In this document: piece after piece, positions 5,778 through 12,363 of the stretch | Layout: the number at the start of each line of letters is the position of its first letter | Numbering within the stretch: the first letter of the stretch is position 1 | DNA from: an uncultured bacterium | GTDB lineage: Bacteria; Planctomycetota; Phycisphaerae; Phycisphaerales; SM1A02 | Direction of reading: 5' to 3' | Length of the DNA: 14,893 nucleotides | NCBI GenBank assembly: GCA_903918555.1 | Contig: CAIXEV010000129.1 | Span: 1-14,893, forward strand | Notes under the pieces: generated by a model | Told to the model about the DNA's origin: nothing | What the model saw: the letters and a program-made list of their open reading frames with translations, nothing else | Database searches by the model: none | Made by a program: the position numbers and the translations under genes

Positions 5778-7397
5778 TCACTTCGGGAACTTGAGGCACG
5801 CCTCGAGCGCCGCCATGTCGTCGACATTCTCGATCACGCACTCGACGACGCCGTCGTTGATCGAGAGCACCACGGGCGTCCCGACGATGTAGGTCGGCCC
5901 CTTGAGCAGCGAGACCTTCGCGCACTCGTCGCACGGATTCTCCATGATGTTGTTCGGATCCGCATCCGGGATCGCGATCGTCATGGTGCGCACCGGCAGC
6001 TTGCCCGTGAAGTAGCTCGAGAGCAGCGTGTGGCAGTGATCGCAGTCCTCGCGGAAGTAGATGACGATCCAGCGGCCCGCGAGGAAATCGCCCGGCACGC
6101 CGCCGTCGATGAGCGTCGCGAACGGGATCTCGTTGAAGCGCTTGCCGACGAACTCCGCGAACTCGGGGAGATAGTTGCGCTCGATCTTCTTCGGAAGGCC
6201 CGGCCACGCGAGCGCGGGATCAGGGCGCTTCGCGGGCTGCTCGACATGCGCGACCGGCGGCACGGGTTCCGCCGCGGACGCTGGCTCGCCGAGCACCTTC
6301 GCGAGTTCCTCGGGCTTGTCGACATCGGTGCAGACGGCCGTCACCACGCCATCCTTGAGGCGGATCACGCACGGCGTCTGGAGCAGGTACTCAGGCGACC
6401 GTTCGTCCTTCGACTTCGCGCGGTAGACCTCGCGCTCCTCGCAACCGACGCATGACATCGGGAGCGGCGTTCCGGTCGAGTCCTTGATCGAGACCTTGAG
6501 CACGCGCTCCTTGCGCGGCTTCGAGAAATGCTCGCGGTAGAACTTCTGGCACTCGCCGCAATCGGGCCGCGAGAAGGTCACGAGCCAGTCGCCCTTCTCG
6601 ATGTCGGCGGGCATGGGCCGCGAGATCGCGAGCGCGAGCTTCTGGTCGCGGAACGGCTTGCCGACCCACTCGTTGAACTTCGGGAAGTAGATCTTGTCGT
6701 ACTTGGTCGGCGACTCGGGCCACGCGCTTCCGATGCCGCCGGCCTGCGGCGCGGACGGCGTCGGCGCGGGCGCCGGCTGGGTGTCGGCCGGATCCCTCGG
6801 CACGACGATGACCTCGGGAGTCGGCCAGAAGACCGCAACCGCGGCGCCGACCACCGCGCCCGCCACCGGCGGGATGAAGCTTCCCGTGAGCGCGCCGCCC
6901 GTGCGGCGGCGTGGCGCGAGGAAGATGGCGGAGGCGAGCAGGAGCGCGTCGACCGTGAGCATCGCCGACGCAGGGAGGCCCTTCTCGCCGAAGCAACCGC
7001 AGCCGCTGGTGAGCGCGACGGTGATGCCGTCCTTCATCGCCGTCGTGACGATCGCGTAGACGAGGATCACGCAGAACAGGCTCAGCGTCAGGATCGCGAG
7101 GGCGCGCGCATACTTCGCCGAGAACATGATCGCGATCGCGAGGAAGATCTCCGCGCCGATGATGACGCGGAGCGACCCCTCGAGGAACGCCATCGAGTCG
7201 CCCGGCATCGACTTCGCGATCGAGGTCAGCGCCTTCAGGATCGGCGGCGGGAGCAGCTGGGGGTTCATCTCCAGCGTCTTCATGACCGCGCCGTAGCCGA
7301 TCCACGCGGAGGTGAGCCCGTGGAGGGTGATGAGCCCGACCAGCTGGGACATGGTGGGGGACTGGGGCGCAGCTGGGGCGTTCGTGGGGGAAGTCAT
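5778..7397 (-). CDS. MauE-type membrane protein fused to two thioredoxin-like CxxC units
   Basis: Taking the ATG at 7397, the product has 539 residues. Residues 18-161 hold four hydrophobic helices with the CGCFG motif (133-137) typical of MauE-family redox membrane proteins; a fifth helix is at about 174-192. A Pro/Ala linker is followed by unit 1 (about 231-360) with C280-GEC283, C316-VGC319 and TP at 341-342 before KDGVV. A second linker precedes unit 2 (about 404-535) with C452-DHC455, C489-DEC492 and TP at 507-508 before NDGVV. The units align with each other (YFPKFNEWVGKPF against YLPEFAEFVGKRF) and with the downstream gene's unit. In methylamine dehydrogenase biogenesis, MauE works with the thioredoxin-like MauD in disulfide maturation; a similar electron-relay role in the envelope is inferred here. 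Other possible starts are an upstream one at 7586, which would overlap the divergent gene, and ATG 7352. Confidence 0.85.
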   Translation of the reverse strand: MTSPTNAPAAPQSPTMSQLVGLITLHGLTSAWIGYGAVMKTLEMNPQLLPPPILKALTSIAKSMPGDSMAFLEGSLRVIIGAEIFLAIAIMFSAKYARALAILTLSLFCVILVYAIVTTAMKDGITVALTSGCGCFGEKGLPASAMLTVDALLLASAIFLAPRRRTGGALTGSFIPPVAGAVVGAAVAVFWPTPEVIVVPRDPADTQPAPAPTPSAPQAGGIGSAWPESPTKYDKIYFPKFNEWVGKPFRDQKLALAISRPMPADIEKGDWLVTFSRPDCGECQKFYREHFSKPRKERVLKVSIKDSTGTPLPMSCVGCEEREVYRAKSKDERSPEYLLQTPCVIRLKDGVVTAVCTDVDKPEELAKVLGEPASAAEPVPPVAHVEQPAKRPDPALAWPGLPKKIERNYLPEFAEFVGKRFNEIPFATLIDGGVPGDFLAGRWIVIYFREDCDHCHTLLSSYFTGKLPVRTMTIAIPDADPNNIMENPCDECAKVSLLKGPTYIVGTPVVLSINDGVVECVIENVDDMAALEACLKFPK

Positions 7398-7555
7398 GTC
7401 AAGTCTGGGTTGGAGCGGTCGTTGCAGACGGGCGCGACGGCTGCGTACAGATCGGCACGGAGGCGGTCGCGATTCTACTTGTCGCGCGGGGGCGGGTTCC
7501 GCCAAAGGAACTCGCTGCGCGCATCCGCAGGAAAGGTTCTCGCGAAGGGGCGTCC
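7398..7555. promoter_or_regulatory. Divergent intergenic region between the thiol genes and the photolyase operon
   Basis: This 158-base gap must hold the promoters of both the leftward thioredoxin-like pair and the rightward photolyase operon. I see no convincing -10/-35 pair on either strand. A small inverted repeat, GGCGG-GTT-CCGCC at 7491-7503, lies about 50 bases before the photolyase start; its role is unknown. Confidence 0.4.
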
Positions 7556-9355
7556 GTGCCCGCGTCCGGCCGCCCTCAGGCGACATTCCCAGTCCCCGTC
7601 TTCGACGAGGAACTCAAGAGCCGCCTCGCCCGGGGTGGTGCCGTTCCGCGTCGCGAGGACTCGAAGCCGGCCAGCCGCGCTGGGGGAGGAAACTCCCCTG
7701 CGTCCGGGTCGCTACCCACGATCCTCGTGCTGCCCGACCAGCTGAACCTCGAGATCGGCGCGCTGCGCGGGGTGAAGCCTCGGGAGCATCGAATCGTCTT
7801 CGTCGAAAGCGGCGAGTGGCTGACTCGCCGGCCGTACCACCGGCAGCGGCTTGCGTGGATCCTGCTCTCGCAGAGGACCTTCGCCCTCGAGGCGGCCGAG
7901 GCGGGCTTCTCGGTCGAGGTGCTCCGAGGCGACCAGCCGATGGTCACCCTCCTCGAACGGAGCGGACTCGGTCCGTTCGTCGCGATGGAGCCGGCCGAGC
8001 GCGAGACGCGGGCGGAGTTCGCGGGCCTCGTCGCTTCAGGGCAGCTGCGCTATGTCGCACACGACGGGTTCCTGACGAGCGCAGCGGACCTCGACCGCGG
8101 GCGCACCTCGGAGGGCTGGCGCATGGACCGCTTCTACCAAGGCGTCCGCCAGCGCACGGGGATCCTGATGACCGCCGACGGAAAGCCCGTCGGCGGCAAG
8201 TACAGCTTCGACGCGGAGAACCGCAAGCGCTGGGACGGAACGCCGCCCGCGCCCACGCCGCCCGAGTTCGCGGGGTCGCTCCTCCGCGAAGAGGTCGTGC
8301 GCGAGATCGAGACGCGCTTCAAGGCGCACCCCGGCGAACTCGATGTCGACGCGATTCCTGCGTCGCGCGCCGAGATCGACCGGATGTGGAGCTGGGCGAA
8401 GCGCGCCTGCCTGCCGAACTTCGGCCCCTACGAAGACGCGATGAGCCGGCAAAGCCGCGGCGTGTTCCACACGCGGCTCTCGCCGCTGATGAACCTGCAT
8501 CGGTTGCTTCCGCGCACGGTGATCGACGAGGTCGCCGCGATGGACTTCACGCTTTCGAGCAAGGAGGGCTTCATCCGGCAGGTGCTCGGCTGGCGCGAGT
8601 TCGTCTACCAGGTGCATCGCGCGACCGATGGCTTCCGCAAGGGTCGCGCTCCCGACGAGCAGCCGCTCCAGACACCGGGCGACGCCGGCTTCGCACGGTG
8701 GGCGGGCAAGCGCTGGACGCCGGTCGCGCCGCCGCCGCCCGGCATCGACGGTGGCGCGCGACCGAACGCGCTCCGCACCGATCTCGCTCTTCCGCCGGCG
8801 TGGTGGGGAGCTGAGAGCGGCCTCGCGTGCCTCGACCATGTCGTCGGCGATGTGTGGGCCGAGGGCTGGAGCCATCACATCACGCGGCTCATGGTGCTCG
8901 CCAACCTCGGGACCTTGCTCGGCGTCTCTCCGCGCGAGCTCTGCGACTGGTTCTGGATCGCCTACATCGACGCGTGGGACTGGGTCGTGGAGCCGAATGT
9001 GCTCGCGATGGGCACCTACGGCGAGACGGGCATGACGACCAAGCCGTATGTCAGCGGAAGCGCCTACATCGAGAAGATGAGCGACTACTGCGGGCAGTGC
9101 CGGTTCACGCCGGGGAAAACCTGCCCGATCGGGGCGCTCTACTGGGCGTTCCTCGCCCGCAACGAGCCCGTCTTGCGCGACAATCCCCGCATGAAGCTCC
9201 CGCTCGCGAGCGCGCGCAACCGATCCGAGCCGTCGCGCGTCGCGGAGCACGGCACCTTCGTGTCGATCCGCGAGCTGTTGATCCGCGGGCAACCCATCGG
9301 CACGCCGCGGTTGTTCGATGTCGGCACACCACCAGCAAAGGGAGGCCGACGATGA
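7556..9355 (+). CDS. FeS-BCP family photolyase/cryptochrome (PhrB-type, probable (6-4) photolyase)
   Basis: This 599-residue protein belongs to the bacterial cryptochromes and (6-4) photolyases that carry FAD and an Fe4S4 cluster and repair pyrimidine-pyrimidone (6-4) photoproducts using light. The antenna domain begins at about residue 53 (LPTILVLPDQLN). The C-terminal FAD-binding part includes HTRLSPLMNLHRLLP, the ITRLMVLANLGTLLGVSP stretch, WDWVVEPNVLAMGTYG, and the cluster cysteines C425, C512, C515 and C523. C425-to-C512 (87) and C512-to-C515 match PhrB spacing. The last interval, 8 residues, is shorter than the 13 in Agrobacterium PhrB. The first 50 or so residues are a disordered-looking extension absent from PhrB. 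GTG 7556 is the first in-frame start, and no better one precedes the antenna domain. The gene overlaps the next one by 4 bases (ATGA) in a three-gene repair operon. Whether it repairs DNA or acts as a light sensor cannot be told from sequence. Confidence 0.92.
   Translation: MPASGRPQATFPVPVFDEELKSRLARGGAVPRREDSKPASRAGGGNSPASGSLPTILVLPDQLNLEIGALRGVKPREHRIVFVESGEWLTRRPYHRQRLAWILLSQRTFALEAAEAGFSVEVLRGDQPMVTLLERSGLGPFVAMEPAERETRAEFAGLVASGQLRYVAHDGFLTSAADLDRGRTSEGWRMDRFYQGVRQRTGILMTADGKPVGGKYSFDAENRKRWDGTPPAPTPPEFAGSLLREEVVREIETRFKAHPGELDVDAIPASRAEIDRMWSWAKRACLPNFGPYEDAMSRQSRGVFHTRLSPLMNLHRLLPRTVIDEVAAMDFTLSSKEGFIRQVLGWREFVYQVHRATDGFRKGRAPDEQPLQTPGDAGFARWAGKRWTPVAPPPPGIDGGARPNALRTDLALPPAWWGAESGLACLDHVVGDVWAEGWSHHITRLMVLANLGTLLGVSPRELCDWFWIAYIDAWDWVVEPNVLAMGTYGETGMTTKPYVSGSAYIEKMSDYCGQCRFTPGKTCPIGALYWAFLARNEPVLRDNPRMKLPLASARNRSEPSRVAEHGTFVSIRELLIRGQPIGTPRLFDVGTPPAKGGRR
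7683..7698 (+). other. Perfect hairpin with GAAA loop inside the photolyase 5' region
   Basis: GGGGAG (7683-7688), GAAA (7689-7692) and CTCCCC (7693-7698) form a 6-bp GC-rich stem with a GNRA-type tetraloop. It lies in the part encoding the N-terminal extension, just before the antenna domain. It could affect translation of the message or be incidental. Confidence 0.5.
9340..9354 (+). promoter_or_regulatory. Strong ribosome binding site for the SRPBCC-epimerase gene
   Basis: GGGAGG at 9340-9345 lies 6 bases before ATG 9352-9354, inside the end of the photolyase gene. It is the best Shine-Dalgarno match in the window and fixes this start over the long upstream open frame. Confidence 0.8.
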
Positions 9356-10764
9356 GCGGTGCTTGCAGCTTTCAGAAGATCTCGCGTTTCGACGAGCCGG
9401 CCGAGAGCCTCGGCGCGTGGCACTTCCGTTCGGGCGCGATCCATCGGCTGATTCCGCCGTGGGAGTCGATCCGGGTGCTTCGCGAGGCGTCGCCGCTCGT
9501 CGACGGCGCGCGCGCCGAGATCGAGATCCGCAAGGGGCCGATCCGGATCATGCTCGTCGCCGTCCACAGCGAGATCGATCCGCCCCGGCAGTTCGTCGAC
9601 ACGCAGGAGCGCGGGCCGTTCGGTTCATGGCGGCATCTCCATCGGTTTGCAGCAGAGGCCGGCGGCGGCTCGACGCTCGAGGACTCGATTCGCTTCGATC
9701 CGCCGTTCGGCCCGGTCGGACGGCTTCTCATCCGCGGTCCGCTCCTCAAGGAGATCGATCGGCAGTTCGCCTTCCGCCATGCGCGCACGCGCGAGGATCT
9801 CCGTCGACACGCCGAGATCGCCGCGCGCTTCGGCGCACGCAAGCTCCGCGTGGGCGTGACGGGCGCGGGCGGCACCGTCGGCCGACAGCTTTGCGCCTTT
9901 CTCTCGACGGGCGGGCACGAGGTGGTGCGGTTCGTCCGCGGAACGCCGCGCGGGCCCGACGAGCGCGCGTGGAATCCGTCGGATCCGGCGCGCGGCGTCG
10001 ATCCGAAGTCGGTCGAGGATCTCGACATCGTCGTCCATCTCGCGGGCGAGGGAATCGCGGACAAGCGCTGGACGCCCGAGCGCAAGAAGGCTATTCGCGA
10101 CAGCCGCGTGCTCGGCACGGAGGCGGTTGCCAACGCGATCGCGCGCGCCGCGCGCAAGCCTGAGGCGTTCCTGTGCGCGAGCGCGGTCGGCTTCTACGGC
10201 GATCGGCAGGATTGGGTGGACGAACAGTCCGCGCGCGGCGACGGCTTCCTCGCCGATGTCGTCGACGCGTGGGAGACCGCGACCAAGCCGGCGCGCGACG
10301 CCGGCGTGCGCACCGTGCGTCTCCGCTTCGGCGTCGTGCTGACGGCCGCCGGCGGGGCGCTCGCCAAGATGCTCATTCCGTTCCTGATGGGCGCTGGCGG
10401 GCCGGTTGGCTCCGGCAAGCAGGGGTTCAGCTGGGTTTCGCTCGACGATGTCCTCGGCGCCACGCTCTTCTGCGCACGGAACCCCGACATCAGCGGCGCG
10501 GTCAACATCGTGGCTCCGGGCGCGCTGCCGCAGCGGGGCTTCGCGCGCGTGCTCGGCCGCGTGCTCCGACGCCCGAGCTTCGCGCCGCTTCCTGCGCCGG
10601 TCGTGCGGCTCCTGTTCGGCGAACTTGGCCAGCGCGCGCTGCTCGAAGGCGCGCTCGTGCGGCCGACGGTGCTCGAGTCGCACGGATTCCGCTTCACGCA
10701 CGCCTCGCTCGAGGACGCGCTGCGCCTCGAGCTCGGGCGACTTCACACGGACAAGGCTGACTGA
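9352..10764 (+). CDS. SRPBCC domain fused to TIGR01777-type NAD(P)-dependent epimerase
   Basis: The 470-residue protein has two parts. Residues about 8-155 resemble an SRPBCC (START/Bet v 1-like) hydrophobic-ligand-binding domain: WHFRSGAIHRLIPPWESI near the start, QERGPFGSWRHLHRF at 85-99, and a C-terminal helix. Residues about 164-465 form an extended short-chain dehydrogenase of the TIGR01777/YfcH group: nucleotide-binding VTGAGGTVG at 169-177, VVHLAGEGIADKRW at 227-240, and SAVGFYGD at 277-284 with the active-site-like serine and tyrosine. Fusions of these two domains are known. The substrate of the family is not established. The gene overlaps the genes on both sides (ATGA, then TGATG), so it is translated with two photolyases; this suggests a role in light or UV response, but the link is contextual. 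The C-terminal codons contain a 15-base match to the tandem repeat at 930-994. Confidence 0.9.
   Translation: MSGACSFQKISRFDEPAESLGAWHFRSGAIHRLIPPWESIRVLREASPLVDGARAEIEIRKGPIRIMLVAVHSEIDPPRQFVDTQERGPFGSWRHLHRFAAEAGGGSTLEDSIRFDPPFGPVGRLLIRGPLLKEIDRQFAFRHARTREDLRRHAEIAARFGARKLRVGVTGAGGTVGRQLCAFLSTGGHEVVRFVRGTPRGPDERAWNPSDPARGVDPKSVEDLDIVVHLAGEGIADKRWTPERKKAIRDSRVLGTEAVANAIARAARKPEAFLCASAVGFYGDRQDWVDEQSARGDGFLADVVDAWETATKPARDAGVRTVRLRFGVVLTAAGGALAKMLIPFLMGAGGPVGSGKQGFSWVSLDDVLGATLFCARNPDISGAVNIVAPGALPQRGFARVLGRVLRRPSFAPLPAPVVRLLFGELGQRALLEGALVRPTVLESHGFRFTHASLEDALRLELGRLHTDKAD
10732..10746. repeat. Isolated copy of the 930-994 repeat unit
   Basis: CTCGGGCGACTTCAC here is identical to 967-981 (and to 981-995) of the tandem array about 9.7 kb upstream. 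Here it is coding (LGRLH, near the C-terminus of the epimerase) and ends 17 bases before the class I photolyase start codon. Confidence 0.8.
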
Positions 10765-12209
10765 TGGCGACATGCAAGATCTGGTGGGTGCGCCGCGACC
10801 TGCGGCTCGATGACAACGCGGCGCTCGCTCGGGCCGCTTCGGGCGCCGACGCGATGGTTCCCGTCTTCATCGGCGGCGATGCCGACGAAGGCGCGTGGCC
10901 GCTCGGAGGCGCGCAGCGGTGGTGGCTCGCGCGGAGCTTGAAGTCGCACGCGGCCAAGCTCGCCGCGCTTGGTTCGCGCCTCGTGATCGTCGAGGGCGAC
11001 GCCGCGAAGGTGCTTTCCGATCTCGCGAAGAAGCTCGGCGCGTCTGAAGTCGTCTGGTCGCGTCGGTTCGACCCCGCTGGGCTCGCGGCCGAGCGGCGCG
11101 TCGAGGAAGCGCTCGACAGACTCGGGATCGCGTGGAGCGGGCAGCTCACCAACCACCTCTTCGACCCCGAGGAGATCGCCACCAAGGAAGGGCGTCCGTA
11201 CCAGGTCTACACGCCGTTCTCGCGGAACTGCCGCGCGCGCCCCGCGCCCGGGAAGCCGCGCGCCACACCCACTTCGCTCCCGCCCGCGGACGGAGCGCCA
11301 AAGGGAATCGCGATCGACGCGCTCGATCTCGAGCCGAAGATCAAATGGGCCGCCGGCCTGCAGGCGATGTGGACGCCCGGCGAGGACACGGCGCGCACGC
11401 GACTCGGCGCGTTCAGCTCCGACGCGCTCGCGCGCTACCCCGTTGGCCGCGACGAGCCCGCGAGCGACGGGTCGAGCCTGCTCTCGCCGCATCTTGCATT
11501 CGGCGAGGTCGGCATCCGACGCGTCTGGCACGGGGCGGCCGCATCGACGAATTCGCCGGCCGAGAGCACCGACAAGTTCCACGCGGAGTTGCTTTGGCGC
11601 GAGTTCGCCACGCATGTGCTCTACCACTTCCCGAAGACCGACCTCGCGCCGCTTCGGCCGGATTTCGTGCGCTTCCCGTGGCGCAACGACCCCGAGGCGC
11701 TCAAGCGCTGGCAGCAGGGGCGCACCGGCTATCCGCTCGTCGACGCAGGCATGCGGCAGCTGTGGCACACCGGCTGGATGCACAACCGCGTCCGCATGGT
11801 CGTGGCGAGCTTCCTCGTCAAGCACCTTCTGCTCCCATGGCAGGACGGCGCGCGCTGGTTCTGGGATACGCTCGTCGACGCCGATCTCGCGAACAACTCG
11901 CTCGGCTGGCAGTGGGCGGCTGGCTGCGGCGCCGACGCCGCCCCGTACTTCCGAATCTTCAACCCGACCGCGCAGGCGCAGAAGTTCGATTCGGACGCGG
12001 CGTACATCAAGCGATGGGTCCCCGAACTGAAGGGGGTGCCCGCAAAGATCGCACTCGAACCCAGATCGGCGACGCTTCTTCCGGGTTTCGGCGGCAGAAC
12101 CGCTGCGGAAGAGGGGTACTGTCTGCCGATGGTTGACCATGCCATCGCGCGCGATCGCGCCCTGGCTGCGCTCGCGTCGATCAGCAAGGCCAAGGCAGGC
12201 GGCGGCTGA
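10764..12209 (+). CDS. phrB: Class I cyclobutane pyrimidine dimer photolyase
   Basis: The 481-residue protein has the full length and domain order of class I deoxyribodipyrimidine photolyases, which use FADH- and blue light to split cyclobutane pyrimidine dimers. The antenna-domain N-terminus WVRRDLRLDDN is at residues 8-18. The FAD domain has LLWREFATHVLYHFP, then GMRQLWHTGWMHNRVRMVVASFLVKHLLLPW, and the signature NNSLGWQWAAGCG starting at residue 377 and continuing into DAAPYFRIFNPTAQAQKFD. W382 and W384 lie in that flavin-binding signature. The ATG overlaps the epimerase stop by one base (TGATG), typical of coupled translation; only a weak AAGG is seen upstream. A class I cryptochrome is the alternative, but the signature and the repair context favour CPD photolyase. 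Confidence 0.95.
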   Translation: MATCKIWWVRRDLRLDDNAALARAASGADAMVPVFIGGDADEGAWPLGGAQRWWLARSLKSHAAKLAALGSRLVIVEGDAAKVLSDLAKKLGASEVVWSRRFDPAGLAAERRVEEALDRLGIAWSGQLTNHLFDPEEIATKEGRPYQVYTPFSRNCRARPAPGKPRATPTSLPPADGAPKGIAIDALDLEPKIKWAAGLQAMWTPGEDTARTRLGAFSSDALARYPVGRDEPASDGSSLLSPHLAFGEVGIRRVWHGAAASTNSPAESTDKFHAELLWREFATHVLYHFPKTDLAPLRPDFVRFPWRNDPEALKRWQQGRTGYPLVDAGMRQLWHTGWMHNRVRMVVASFLVKHLLLPWQDGARWFWDTLVDADLANNSLGWQWAAGCGADAAPYFRIFNPTAQAQKFDSDAAYIKRWVPELKGVPAKIALEPRSATLLPGFGGRTAAEEGYCLPMVDHAIARDRALAALASISKAKAGGG

Positions 12210-12290
12210 CGATGCCTGCGCATGCCGGGGCCGGGGCGCGCGTGATAGACCAGCGGGGGTTCGGTGTTGTCTCCCGGCGGTTCGAACCCT

Positions 12291-12350
12291 CTGTCCGAAC
12301 ACCGGCTGTCCGAACACCGCCTGTCCTGACGCCTTCCGTCCAAGCACCGT
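12291..12350. repeat. Four-unit degenerate 15-bp tandem repeat upstream of the hydrolase
   Basis: Units begin at 12291, 12306, 12321 and 12336. The first two differ only in their last base (CTGTCCGAACACCGG and CTGTCCGAACACCGC); the third and fourth are progressively diverged (CTGTCCTGACGCCTT, CCGTCCAAGCACCGT). The array ends 13 bases before the chosen hydrolase start. It lies in the 154-base gap after the class I photolyase, which otherwise shows no clear promoter or terminator. If translation began further upstream it would encode a CPNT-type repeat, but that would place the repeat before the signal peptide. Confidence 0.85.
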
Positions 12351-12363
12351 CGAACTTCCAGCC

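Noticed and set aside
7398..7586. Longer start (7586) for the MauE-thioredoxin protein
   Set aside because: It would add 63 Arg/Pro-rich residues without structure and overlap the start of the divergent photolyase gene; the ATG at 7397 leads directly into the first membrane helix.
12133..12363. Upstream starts extending the hydrolase into the photolyase gene
   Set aside because: They would put about 77 Arg/Cys-rich residues before an evident signal peptide and read through the tandem repeat.
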